Shown piece after piece: positions 1 to 11,607 of a DNA stretch of 64,000 bases (position 1 is the first letter of the stretch; each line of letters opens with the position of its first letter). The stretch is from Schistocephalus solidus. Taxonomy: Eukaryota; Platyhelminthes; Cestoda; Diphyllobothriidea; Diphyllobothriidae. The stretch is from the NCBI GenBank assembly GCA_017591395.1, contig WEDG01001007.1:372001-436000 (forward strand). The letters are read 5' to 3'. A program made the position numbers and the translations under genes. A model generated the notes under the pieces. That model was not told the origin of the DNA. It made no database searches and was given only the letters and a program-made list of their open reading frames with translations.

Positions 1-3000
1 ATGAATTTTGAATAGCTTGAGGCGATCTTTCCCTCAAAGTATAGAATAAGAGAAGTCGAGAAAAATAAATGGGCGTCAGCAGATGAAAAGTTTTGTGATA
101 ATGTTTAACTTTGGTGCCTTCTTAAAAGTTCAGTTCCTGCGTCACCTTGAAAGGTGAGCTTGATGAAAATTCTTTTCTTGCTCGCTGTTATCCCGGGGGT
201 AGAGTTTATACATTCAGTGAAACTTAACTGGATGTCTTGGCATTTTGCAAGGGACAGATATACAATCATGAGATGTTTTTTTTAGCTTGAAGGTAGCTTT
301 AAAAAAATTCATTTTTATAACGATCCCAGATAGGAGGGGACATATTGATAGAAAAAAACATGTTAAAGGACAAGTTTAAGTTTGAAAGGAAGATGAATAT
401 ACTAGTTAATTCTTCTTAGGTTAAAAGTGATTTTACAACGAATTAACTGACGTATTAAATCACGTTAGGAATGATCGCCTGAAAATTAAATTGCCAACAC
501 GATTCAGTGCTTTTTCTAAAAGAGCGTGCTTAACGGAGTGTCAGTAAAAATAGCTGTTGTGTCTCGAGTTATATATTTATTTCATCAGGAAAAATTATCA
601 GTTGCTTCGCAGTGGAACCACAGATCATATGTGCACGTACTCCAACGAGGTAACCAAAACATGTGGCTTCATTTTGGTGATAATCGTCAAACCAAAGTCT
701 TATTTAAACGTAAATCTTTTCAGCGAAAACACCGGTTCGGAAATACAGTGCAAAATATTTAAAATTAAAGTACGTAGGCTGCTGTAATTGGTCTTTCTCA
801 AAATGATAAGACTGTCTTATGGGGCCCATCACTTGCAAAGTTTTAATTTTTCAAATCGATGCTATGAGCAGTTCAAAGGTTAATATTATTCAACAAAAAA
901 ATAATTACCATATTGTTTTCCAACGTCATGTAGATTTCTTATACTTCTGCATATCAGCATTTACGTGAAAAGTATTTGCAGCCTAAAAATTTGTGTGGAG
1001 TTTTACATAATTTCCTATTCTAAGCTTAAGCCAAGAAAGGCTCGTTGTTGAGAGGACCGTCCTAAACACATACATGTTTTAGTCTACTTAAATAAATTTG
1101 ATATCACCAAGATGGTTTCCAAGTGTGTTTCGATTCTCAAATGAATCGCTCAAAGTTACTTGGCCTTAATTCGAAACAAAGCGTCTACTATGCGTTCGCT
1201 CACAAAGTAGATATAGTAGAACACGATGCCATACGGGGTGAGCAGTCATTTCACATTTAAGTAATCTGACTGACTGTGCGAAAAATTATCTCCTACGAGT
1301 GCAACTCTTGTGGCAATGTTTTAATCATGTCAACAAGTAATGATATTGTAATGTGCTTGTCCGCAAAGACTTGGGAAACTCGTGGTAGTTAAATGTCATA
1401 AAATGGAACCTTGAATGTATCCATTGTGATATAAATTGATTAAGGTTGACTTTAGCATCATAATATGTCAGTATAACTACTCCAACAGAAGCGTCCTTGC
1501 GTGCATAAGGACATTTAAAATAACTACTGGAGTAGTGACATTGTAAGTGAAAATGAACAGAAATTAAAAAGTTAAACTGACAAAGGGGCAGCTATTCCAA
1601 GGAATATGAAATGAAATTCCTAAATCAATTATTATTATTAGATTTATTATTAGATTATTATCAGATTATTATTAGATTTATTTATTAATAGATTTTAAAT
1701 TTGGGGCATTCATTTGAGCTTGTTCGCCAACCTGAAAATAACGTGAACGAATATCGTATACGGCCACCTTCAATAATAACTTGATGTTTCAAAGGTTTTT
1801 GGAGCAGTTTTAAAATCTCAATCGTTTAAGTTTGATGTCCTTTTAGACAAAATTTGTTGTTTTACGCAGCCCTATGTGTGCGTAAATGCATTTCGCACTT
1901 ACAACTTACAAAACCGTAACCATATTGTACCTAAAATTGGGTTCAAAAAATATATGATCCTCTTTAAGAGCAGTAGTAAAGAGAGCAATACCATAATAGG
2001 AAACCACGCTTAAATGATAAAACAGGATAAAAAATGTTATGCTAGGCAAAATTTAAACTATTGCGCAAACAGAATGCGCCAGGGATGAGAGATACCCAGA
2101 CAGCACTGTCTGGTGTCCTACCATTTACGCTTTAGGCGTCAGATCAGTATATCTACTGGCTCAGTATCATCGTCAGCTTTCAGAAATTGACAAAACTTCA
2201 TGTTGTTAGGGTTTTTATTTAGCAGCTTTTTGATAATAAACTAGCAGCTTTGAAAGGGAAGATTCGTATCAGAAAAATTTTGCGATAACCAGCGGATGGC
2301 AAAGCACAGGGAAAAATACACTTTCTTTCTAACTGCCAATATACAGTGCAAAAGTATAACACATAGATCAATGTGTCTTCGCGAATATAGGTTCATGTTG
2401 AAATCGGGCTCATGATTACCGAGCGCACACAGCCTTCACATACTTCGATGTTGTTTTCTGCCGGGGCCAATCAATGAACTTACGTTCTAATGGCGTGGTG
2501 CAAGCCTGAAAGGACAGACAAATTTTCAAACGGTAAGCACGCATTACTCGGGTTGTGTACCCTCAACCAATAGCACACGTAGGTTGTGGTGGAGGATGCC
2601 CAGGAATAGTCTCACACCTTCCTAGCTGCCTGCGCACAATTCCCACACCAGATGGCCAACCTGCCTAGCCTCCGCTACCACGGTACGCAAAGCATACTCC
2701 TCGCTTTAATCTAGAGGACGTGCTGTTGAACTAGCCCGATGCAATAGAAGTCCTAGACTAGAAAACGGACAACTGGCAGGTTAAGACGACCTTCAAAGGA
2801 CGGAGCATCAGACTGCAATGACGTCTTTTTCATGTGGCCTTTATTGCACTGCCAATGGGTTGCAACCAGAGGCACCCTTTCTTGGTCCCTGGGGAAAAAA
2901 AGATGGAATGTGTGCGCAGCAGCATTAACTTGGAGCTCGTACAGGGGCTGTGTAACTTTTCGAGCACTTGATCCTGTTTCTGCCTTCGGCCAGCTTGCAT

Positions 3001-3077
3001 CCGTCCTGGCAGCTGTAAATAAATAATTGGCAGCTCATAGGGCTGAGATCAGAAAAACAGTCATGCCCAGCTATAGG
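1..3077. other. Gene-poor AT-rich stretch, no gene seen
   Basis: I see no supportable coding exon, RNA gene or recognised mobile element here. The only local structure is a short imperfect TTATTAGA-type microsatellite near 1,626-1,692. Short open frames at 526-787 and 2,832-3,026 have no recognisable motif or splice context and are treated as chance. Confidence 0.5.
1626..1692. repeat. TTATTAGA/TTATTA microsatellite
   Basis: Imperfect reiteration of ATTATTATTAGATT-like units, visible directly. No flanking element is recognisable. Confidence 0.7.
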
Positions 3078-3640
3078 TCTACAGCGTCCGCATTCAAACC
3101 TCCAGTCCTACACGATGGAGTGTGCATTCACACAGTTCAGGACAGTGATTTCTTCGTTTAGAAGATGTGGACCGAAAGGCTTGCAGCTTTTTAGGTTAAG
3201 TCTTGCGTTTCAGGCACATTGATTATGCAGCGTACTCAAATGAGAAGAAGCCTGTTAAACCAGTTTGATTTTTAATTTGTGTTTGACAGTAAAATGCAAA
3301 TAGACACGCTCTTGAGAAAATAATGACACGAGGTTACGTTCTTCAACTGAATACAGAAATAAGATATGAGGGGGATTGTACTCCATTACCATGTCGGGAT
3401 GCCTCTGCAATGTCCATCATCCTGAGATGTTAGTTGCCCGTTCCAAAGGGAGCTCCTGCAGAAAACGTGGACGAAGATAATACATACTGCATAATATGCC
3501 ACAGATGAACATTGAACCAAACTCTAACACGGTGAAAAATACATTGCGCTGGATACTGCCAGCATTTGTTATGGCCATATGTAAGAAAAAGGCTACTTAA
3601 TCTAAATTCCATATCCCTACAGGCAGGTAGATACATCTAT
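3078..3640 (-). repeat. Isolated copy of the gene-A terminal exon unit (unit C)
   Basis: This stretch aligns by eye with 11.2-11.7 kb and 19.93-20.35 kb. It covers a 3' flank (the shared text around the 'gatgatggacattgc' block), a terminal exon and part of the preceding intron. The other exons of gene A are not recognisable upstream (3.6-9 kb), so it seems to be a stranded 3' end of a third paralogue. It lies 8.18 kb from the next such exon (11,633), which lies 8.67 kb from the next (20,306), as expected for an old tandem array. Confidence 0.6.
3430..3455 (-). pseudogene. Terminal exon of gene-A family, third locus
   Basis: On the minus strand an acceptor reading TTTTCTGCAG is followed by an exon that in phase 1 encodes (G)APFGTGN and a TAA stop. 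It matches the last exon of the two gene-A copies (GAPYGTGN-stop). The intron sequence just upstream also matches those copies, including a shared ATGTTCATCTGTGGCATA block. No exon 8 or earlier exon could be found for this locus, so it is called a remnant. Confidence 0.5.
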
Positions 3641-4689
3641 GGCTGATTAAAATTTCTCCAGGCCACATTCTAAAGTTCTATGATGGCAAATTTCAATAAT
3701 CAACGGCATCTACCATAAGAAACACGGAAGAAGTATGCACCAGCAATGCAGCTCACTTGGCTTATTTTTGAATCTGATGCAGTTTTGCACGGTTGCATTA
3801 CCACATAACCTTATTTCTATTCTCTCTGCTGAACCAGTCATTGAGCCATATTTCAGTGCGTTTGAGTAAAAGCTTTTATGCACGTGCTTCGCACTGACGT
3901 TTAGTGAATCAAAGAGGCATTTATAGTACTTAAAAAAACTAAGGCCCTTGAATTTACTCAAGGCACCCTGCAAGGGGTAATCGAGGACAAATTAGACAAA
4001 CTGCGTGCAAGTCAATACGTGTAAGTTTACTAGGTGTTATTTAATGCCACTGATGTATTCTTTCGGCCGGTTTGCGAGGGAAAGGCAATATTTCCGAACT
4101 TTTGGCAATTTTCATACCGACTATCTTCACTGCTGTAATGAACGTCCTAATCAGTTTATCCTTGGTCAGAATGAAACGCCGCAAACGACCCAAGTAACTC
4201 TGACGTTCTTAGTTTATTCTACTGTACTAACTTAGTGCAACGAATAGAGAATTGAGTAAACTGGTCGAACCAGTCAAACTTCTGCATTTCAAGATGGTGT
4301 CAAGTATTGTGCATCAGGAGAACATGTCCTAATTTGGAAGGTGAAAGCAATTGTGAAATTAGGATTTACGGTGTGATGCATTATCCAGTTAAGATGTTCC
4401 TATGTTACTTTGACAACGAAAGCTGTCAATACCAGGTAATATTGGATATTTGTTCTAACAAGTATAGCGGAATGCGTTAGTAAGGACTGTCGGTGACAGT
4501 CTTAGCGATACGCAAAACAATGCTTATGTCACACATGCTTCCGGTCGAGGGTTATGTACATAATATAGTGTGGGGTTCACAAATTTAGCAGAATAACTTT
4601 TCATGTTTGGCTTCGAAATCTTTCACATTTTGGGTAAAAAACAACTATCAATAAATCAAATAAACATTTACTGAATACCGTCGTTACTA
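3641..4689. other. No gene recognised
   Basis: An 87-codon minus-strand frame at 3,710-3,973 and a 76-codon plus frame at 4,005-4,235 are open. Neither has a start context, splice sites matching the neighbouring family, or a motif I know. I see nothing else here. Confidence 0.4.
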
Positions 4690-5166
4690 CGCGTTCTTCT
4701 TCTTCTTCTTCTTCTTCTTAATACTACTACTTTTACAACAAGTACTACTACAACTAATAAAACTTACGTTACTTATACTGTCGAATACGACCTTTTATTG
4801 TAGCACTACTATTACTTAAACTGCTACTGCTTCTACAAACATTACCATAATTTAGACTACTATTATTACTATTACTACAACAACAACTACTAATCCTACT
4901 AATTCTACTACTTTTACGACTAATAATACTGCCACAATTAAGATAAGAAGGCAAACTGGCACGGCATCTACTGCACCACCAAAATTTTCCATGTTTAGAA
5001 AAATAAGGATGCTTGTTATTGATAACAGGTGCAGTTAATCGAAAAGCTACACAAACATTCTAAGCTGGCCGCACACGACCTGCCGTCAATTACATGCAAT
5101 GGACAATTATAAAGTACATTGTGATCTCACTTCCACAAGAAGGCCAAAAATTTTACTTTGAAAAAG
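4690..5166. repeat. Triplet-rich dispersed repeat (copy 1)
   Basis: A run of CTT/ACT/ATT trinucleotides (4,697-4,925) is followed by a non-repetitive tail. That tail recurs at 63,570-63,915: both contain 'ggcatctactgcac', an 'aaaaataaggat/aacataaggata' block and 'acaggtgcagttaatcgaaaag'. The segment 5,055-5,166 recurs at 9,165-9,275 ('agctggccgcacacgacct' shared). It is a dispersed repeat whose head is a microsatellite; the family is unknown. A 61-codon serine-rich frame inside it (4,769-4,954) is only translated microsatellite. Confidence 0.65.
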
Positions 5167-5178
5167 AGTAATTTTACC

Positions 5179-5179
<1 letters not shown>

Positions 5180-5240
<61 letters not shown>
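5180..5240. repeat. (TA)n microsatellite
   Basis: About 58 bases of uninterrupted TA dinucleotides, seen directly. Confidence 0.95.
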
Positions 5241-5243
<3 letters not shown>

Positions 5244-5425
5244 CATATACATACCATATATATAGCACAAATATGTTGCTAAGAGTGCAACAGGCAAGAC
5301 GCAGACAGCTGTTTAACGGTCATTACCGATCATCAGTACATCATATGCCTTGTGCAGTGAGGTACATAAACAAGCCAAACAAGTGCGTAACACTCACTAA
5401 TGTGGTAAGGATCTCACTCGATCCC

Positions 5426-5427
<2 letters not shown>

Positions 5428-5481
<54 letters not shown>
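5428..5481. repeat. (TA)n microsatellite at the 3' end of a Penelope remnant
   Basis: About 50 bases of TA dinucleotides directly abut the 3' end (minus strand) of the Penelope-like remnant at 5,486-6,020. Other copies of that remnant are also flanked by (TA)n, so this probably marks the target or tail. Confidence 0.85.
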
Positions 5482-5483
<2 letters not shown>

Positions 5484-5485
5484 GA

Positions 5486-6020
5486 AAAGAAAAATGCTCT
5501 TCGGGAAATGGAGATTTACTCGTAAATTTTCAAGTTGGTGACACCAATCCGTCGTCAGACGAAATGAACTGAGGAGAAAGTGAAGTGGCGCGACAGGACA
5601 GATGGTGACAAACAAACAGCTGGTGTGAGTGGGTGGTGGGTGGACCAATAATCGGGGCATGTTTTTGGACGGGGGAGGTGAGGAGAGAACAATTACATTG
5701 GCATGTTTGGGAGGGGGAGGTAGGCGGCGAGTAACTACGGCCGGCTAGATAATTGATCATGGTTCCGGGTTGGATTTAGGGGTCACTGCGTCGGTTGGAG
5801 GTGTAGGAATGTTTTATTGCGGTTCACCATGTGTGAGGTGGGGTTGGCGAAAAGTGAGATTAAAAGCCGCAAGGATTAGCTGTCGTTGCTAGGGGGTGGG
5901 CACTCGCTAGTAAATCGTGCACGTAATCCTTCTTAATGAGCATCTAGATCAACGTGGCGGTTAATGCTAGCTGTGCTAGAGTGCCAAGCTTCGAGGAATT
6001 CTGGAGCTTGCTTATATATA
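5486..6020 (-). mobile_element. Penelope-like element remnant, 3' part (copy 1)
   Basis: The reverse complement matches 17,590-18,088 and 21,650-22,175 nearly throughout. It starts inside the C-terminal part of a GIY-YIG endonuclease: the minus strand near 6,000 reads EFLEAWHS...INRHVDLDAH, then continues into a long pyrimidine-rich untranslated tail. Stops and indels break the frame. Family knowledge: Penelope-like elements encode RT plus a C-terminal GIY-YIG nuclease. (TA)n flanks both ends. Confidence 0.75.
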
Positions 6021-8160
6021 TATAATGATGGAATCTTAAAAGATGAGGGAGACATGATTGGCAATTTATAACTTATAAGGCGTGGTCAGCTAAGCATAAA
6101 CAGCGAGAGCACAAAGCGACCACAAATACATCACGTAACATGCATTATCCGTAACCAGATCAGTTATCCCCAAATTAAAAAAATGTACATACATAAAAAT
6201 ATGCATAAATAGCCCTTGGTGGATACCTTAACAATAACTAACCGTTATTAAATAATCATCTTCAGTTAAATAAAATGCTTTGTAAAAGCATATATTCTAT
6301 TTTAACCCTCAAATATCTTCCTGTGTAAAACGAAAGCATCCAATGTTTCACATGACGTAGACATTCCCATTGAGTTCAGCAATTTCGGAAGGTTGTCGCC
6401 GAAAATGCCACCTAAGAACCTCCAGGTGTTACGAATATTGGCTAATTTGGGTAATGCACCTGGAAGTAGAAAGATTTACGTCAGCGTTTGTTATGCTATT
6501 TCAGCTAAGACGGGAGATAGGCAAGGCATGTCAATATCGTATCTGATCAGAGTTTTTTGACAAAAGGTTTCAGGGTTTAAGTACAGAAAAAAGTTGTTTG
6601 CTTGCCGGAAACTGTTGTCGCAGATCCCACCAAAACAGACACAAAGTTGTTTGCTCACCGAAAACTGTTGTCGCAGATCCCACCAAAACACAGAATTCAT
6701 AGATTGAAAATGTACTTTAACGTCTTACAAGAAAGAAGCAAATATCAGGAGATATTGCCAAATCCTTGAGACAAACCGAAATGACCATAGCTAAGATCTA
6801 TTGACCATCCAAAGTTCACAAACCACAGGTGACACTGCGACTGGGGGTAAAGGCAAGATTTAGGACATATGTTGGGTTTCCTCGTTTCCAGCTTAGCTAG
6901 TTTTCGTGGATACGCTTGGGCAACTACAAAATGCTGTCAAAGTGGTAAAGATGGCGTGACTATTTCCACTACGCGCAGAACCGAGGCTCCAATATTAAGT
7001 CAAACTTGCATAGTCATTGCAAAAGTTTGTCATAATTCCAAGTTATACCAGTACTACGTTAGGTAGGACATGCTTAGCATTGATTTAACCTTTGCACTAA
7101 GCTGTACTTGAAATTTGTATCAAGATATAATGCTGCCTACTATCGATGGAGTCCACTCATGGCATAAAACGGAACATGTGGCCGACTGCATAATGAAACT
7201 TTTATGGAATTGGTATTTCAACACTTCTATTCGCTCCTGAAGATGCATGAAATGTGGTTAATTATGCTAGACGACTACAAGGTGATAGTAGTGTAGTGAG
7301 AGGCATAACTCTATGTTGTTAATTACTCCTATTTCATGATATATTTGTAGCATTTTTGAGTAACATGACTTGCATTTGTTTCAGTCAATAACGCTGATGC
7401 GTCATGGTCACTAGGAAGATGTGCCTCCGTCTGATATGCTGATTACCCCTTAGTCCCGTGATGATTTGTACAGGTGCTAAATACATTTTAATTTTTTCGT
7501 ACTGATAGAGAGGGTTCGAGTCTTCTGGACTAAAGTGCAGTGAAGAGGCAATCAACTGATTTCTTATTGCCAATTGCTTATAACGCAAACAAAGACACCG
7601 TACACAATGTTCGACACCGCTCTCATTGTTCTACTTAATATCTTCCTCCTGTTGAGCTTACGGACTGAAAGAATTCAGACCTTCTTAGGGCCTGTTACGT
7701 CTTGCGACAGTTCACGCATAAAGATGGTCACACGGGAGGCAAGACATATAAGCGAAGTGGACGCCTTGACGAACCCCCGGCTGAGGGTGCAAAGCTTATA
7801 AGCATCCTCCACCGATATGATGTTATGCAACACCAGAGTACAAGGCTGGAAAAGTGAGAAAAATTGACCAGTCCAAGAAACGAAAAGTTCAATTTGTCAT
7901 TCAAAACACTGCTTGATAGTAGCAGTAGACGCTTTGATAATGGAGAGCCAGTATAGGTCAACAAAACGCCAGTTAAAAACAAATCATTTCAAGTGAGCAC
8001 TTTAAATTTATCTGAATTTTATCCCGGATCTCTTATATTTTTGTAGAAACACGTTGAGAGCAGCCAGCAAAATATGTTTCACTATAAGCATGTCGACGTT
8101 GTTGAATTTATCCCAATGAGCTAAATGTCGTTCGTCTTTGCAGGACAGCGAACCAGGTTG
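6021..8160. other. No gene recognised
   Basis: The block 'taagaacctccaggtgttacga' near 6,412-6,433 also occurs near 22,637, at the edge of the right palindrome arm, so part of this stretch is older unit sequence. Apart from the duplication at 6,591 I find no coding evidence. The open frame at 7,574-7,801 lacks motifs. Confidence 0.4.
6591..6692. repeat. Tandem 53-bp duplication
   Basis: Two adjacent copies begin at 6,591 and 6,644. Both contain 'aagttgtttgct' and 'actgttgtcgcagatcccac', with a few differences. This is a simple local duplication with no associated frame of interest. Confidence 0.9.
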
Positions 8161-8184
8161 CATGCATCCGTTTGACCATCGTAA

Positions 8185-8240
8185 TTTTCGGCGTCCACCG
8201 TATGCTCCACAACATGGTGGTGAAGGGATAGTTACGAAGG
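8185..8240 (+). repeat. Fragment of the S1 repeat family
   Basis: It contains 'gtccaccgtatgctccaca' followed by an imperfect complement (acatggtggt). This is the same hairpin-like head as the copies near 31,860, 33,247, 34,438 and (reverse) 41,805-41,825. Only the head is present. Confidence 0.6.
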
Positions 8241-8699
8241 CTGTATTTAAGTGAGAAAAGACATGGGGTGCACCTAGCTCACGCACTGTTACATTCTTCA
8301 TCCAAGAAAAACGTCATACCAAACGCCAATACGTTTACGCAAGCCAAAACGTTCTGGTTCACTCACCGCCACCTTAAGTACTCTTTCAGATCATCCATCC
8401 CCTATGCAAACCTATCCCATAACACACACAAACGGACAAATATTATCGACTTTAGGCTTTAAATTTCTACTAAGTTCCATCGTTTCGCTACAACTGATCT
8501 GGCCTGAAGAGAAGTTTTTGAAAGCAATGCCTATGCACGCCAAGTCGTCTTTAAGAAATTCATGTTTCAATATGTACAACTTTCTTGGAAATTTTAGGGG
8601 CAGAAATCCAGTATTCATGGGAGTTCATTGATGCCGTATATCAGAAAACTAAGAAGAAATAGTTGCTGGAAAGGATTTAGTAACAAAATTGTTGACTTT

Positions 8700-11150
8700 A
8701 ATCGCATAAGGCGTAATTAGCCGTTTTAAATGGGAGAGGGTTATTGCCACCCGAATGAGTAGTGAGAATACTGAAAACAGTAGTATTATTGGCGATTTTG
8801 GGAAATTTGGACAGGACATGGCAGATATGGACAGGGTTTTGTACTCCCCTGACGTGTCTGTCGGCCCTGCAGTGGTTTGGGCATGGAAGATGATCCACTT
8901 CAGTGAAGACTCAATTTATTCTTTACCAGCCCCACAGGATGTAAATGCTTAATAGCTTGAGTTCTGAATCAACTTACTGTACGAATAACTCTAGTATTTT
9001 TTGGCAAAATTGCTGAAAACAGATCTGCCAGCAAGAAAGGTGATAAGAATATGATTTAGCTTGACAGAACTCATAATTTTTCCCTTGTTTTATCATTTTT
9101 CACAGTAGATAAGTGCCACTAGATAATCAATCTGATGCCCTCTTCTTATACTCATACTAATAAACAAACAATCTTAGCTGGCCGCACACGACCTTCCGTC
9201 ATTTATATGCAATGGCCAATAATAAAGGACGCAGTGATTTCACTTCCACGAGTATTGCTCAAATTTTACTTTGGAAGTAAGTAATTGCAGCCTGAAGCGT
9301 TCTTCTGAGAAGGACTGTGCGAAAACGCTAGCTGGCAGACTTGCAGGCAGCGACAGCTAGCGCTTCCTGGATAACAAAAGTGCATCCGAGTTTCTGTAGT
9401 GAGGACAGTGTTACTTTGCCATGTGGATGCCGTACGCAAGCACCGCATCAATATCAGTTCCCTCTATGATGTGCCTGGTGACTGTCCAAGCAGAGGAATC
9501 GACAGATGACGGATTTCGGAAAAATGGATGACTTAACAAGAACGACCATTTATAAAGATGCCTCAAATGCACGTATGACAATAGTAATGGATATGAACGA
9601 GTCAGGCCTCACCGCATATACGCTGTCAGTGAGGCGTTATGATCTCCAGTTCTTTCCAGTCTACCTAATTGCAGACCATTATTTAGCACATCGAAATTCT
9701 ACTGGTATTACACATTCTACCGATAAAATTATTCCTATATCCACAAACACTAAAAATACTACTAATTTTTAATGACTCCTAACGCAAATAATACGGCTTA
9801 CATTAACCCTGTTTCTCTTAGGATTGGTACTATTGCCTTATTCCCCTAAAGTTATTATTGTCGCCTTTTTATATCTTCCGCCGTATAAGCTTTCCTAGAA
9901 TTCTACCATGCGGAATCGAGGAAACTCCCTGAATTCCCGAATTCTCTCCGTCAAATTTGCTAGAAAATCGTAAGTAAGCTGGCTATTGTGCGCAACGTCC
10001 TTGTATGAGCGCGTTTCTTGCAGCACGCACATCCCAGAAAACCTAACATTTTAAATTAGCATTCATTTTAAAGAAGTACTTACTGACATATTCGGTAGAA
10101 ATGGACAGTCGTTTTACGTTTCTGACGTGTCTGCCTGCTCTACAGCGGTATGCTTTCATCAAATAAATTAACACTTTTCGGCAAGTAAGATGACCGGCTT
10201 CAGTGAAGACTCAATTTATTCTTGATCGACCCCACTGTATGTGAAATGGTTCATCGTGTGAATTCTGAATCAGCTTACTGTAGGAATAACTAAAGTATTT
10301 TAAACAGAATTGCTGAAAACAGATTTGCCAGCAAGAAAAAAGTGATAAGTATGTGATTCAGCTTGATAGAAATCACCATCTTCTCTCATTTTGTTCTAAT
10401 TTTTCGCATCAGACTAGTGCCACGAGTTAATGAAACAGATGCAAGTAATAAATATTTTTGTTCTGATTGTGAAAGTATGTGTTGGTTAAGAGTTTTAATT
10501 TTATGGATGCACCAAACACCTAAATGCGCTGGTCCGAATTCCGGAAATCTATCCGTCAAATTTGCAAGAAAATCGTAAATATTGAAACTTGGCATGCTGG
10601 CTATTGTGCACTATGTCCTTGTATGAGCCCGCTTCTTGCAACACGCATATCCCAGAATACTTACAATTTGAATAAGCATTCATGTTAAAGTAGTACTAAC
10701 TGACAGATTCGGTAGATATGAAGAGGGTTTTGTCTGCCTGCTCTACAGTGGTTAGCTTTCATCAAACAAAATTAACTCTTTTGGGCAAGGACAATGACCG
10801 GCTTCAGTGAAGACTCAATAAATTATTGACTTACCCCAGAGTATGTGAAATGGTTCATCGTGTTATTTCTGAATCAGCTTATTGTAGGAATAACTGAAGT
10901 ATTTGAAACAGAATTTCTGAAAACAGTTTTTACGGCAAGAAAGGTGATAAGTATATGATTCAGCTTGACAGAAATAATCGTCTTCTCTTTTGTTGTGCTC
11001 AATTATCCCAGTAGACTAGTGCCGCGAGGTAATGAAACATATGCAAGTAAGAAATATTTTTGTTCTTATTGTATACGTATGTGTTGGTTAAGAGTTTTAA
11101 TTTTATGGATTCACCAAACACCTAAATGCGCTGGTCCAGGTTGTGCTCAC
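8700..11150. repeat. Three direct repeats (about 604 bp and 1.3 kb spacing)
   Basis: The marker 'cttcagtgaagactcaat' occurs at about 8,898, 10,198 and 10,802. Each is followed by the same downstream blocks ('gctgaaaacag', 'gtgataag', then 'tagtgccacgag'-like text). Copies 2 and 3 also share 'gtatgtgttggttaagag' and 'cacctaaatgcgctggtcc'. The right palindrome arm has one corresponding unit (about 30.6-31.0 kb), so the left arm gained units after or during duplication. Short frames within it look like chance. Confidence 0.75.
9165..9278. repeat. Partial copy of the triplet-rich repeat tail
   Basis: It shares 'agctggccgcacacgacct' and the following 100 bases, including 'atttcacttccac', with 5,060-5,166. 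It interrupts the direct-repeat region. Confidence 0.6.
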
Positions 11151-11446
11151 TAACACCCAACCATCTTGAGGACATCCTCAGCGAGCTTAATGGTAGACAG
11201 GCAGCCTATATGTGCTCTGCATCAGACTAGTCATTCATGTGCACGTATTGCATTTGTTCTCGAACAGTAAACCTATGAGATGATGGCAGATATTACGCAG
11301 ATCTTGCACCTGCTAGGCTTCCTGAAGTGAGGACAGCTGACACCGCCAGGATTAGCATGCAGCGTTTCCTGGTAAAATCTTGCGTTTCCTGTGCATTGAC
11401 CATGCACTGAACTCAGCTAAGAAGAAGCCTGCTAAAACAGTGAAAT

Positions 11447-11452
11447 TTTATT
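11447..11452 (-). promoter_or_regulatory. AATAAA poly(A) signal of left gene A
   Basis: The minus strand reads GGAATAAAATTT about 155 nt after the terminal exon stop. The same hexamer in the same context is present in the right copy at 30,452. Confidence 0.4.
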
Positions 11453-11607
11453 CCTGTCTTTCAAAGGATAATGTATGCAGGGGTGTTCTTGATAAATGGA
11501 ACTTCATGAAGTTCAGTTCTTCCACCTTATGCAGAAATGGGATGTGAGGGAGATTGTACACCATTACCAAAAGGGGATGTCTCTGCAATGTCCATCATCC
11601 TGAGATG

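Noticed and set aside
4690..4940. CRISPR-like or regularly spaced repeat array
   Set aside because: The units are simple trinucleotides without spacers; the window is eukaryotic in character.
4769..4954. Serine/asparagine-rich peptide of 61 residues
   Set aside because: It is the translation of the triplet microsatellite.
5273..5485. Open frames ending in repeated Ile-Tyr
   Set aside because: Translation of the (TA)n tract.
7574..7801. Possible Penelope nuclease fragment (SEVDALTNPRL resembles TEVDAMANP)
   Set aside because: Only one short block is similar; no other nuclease block is found around it.
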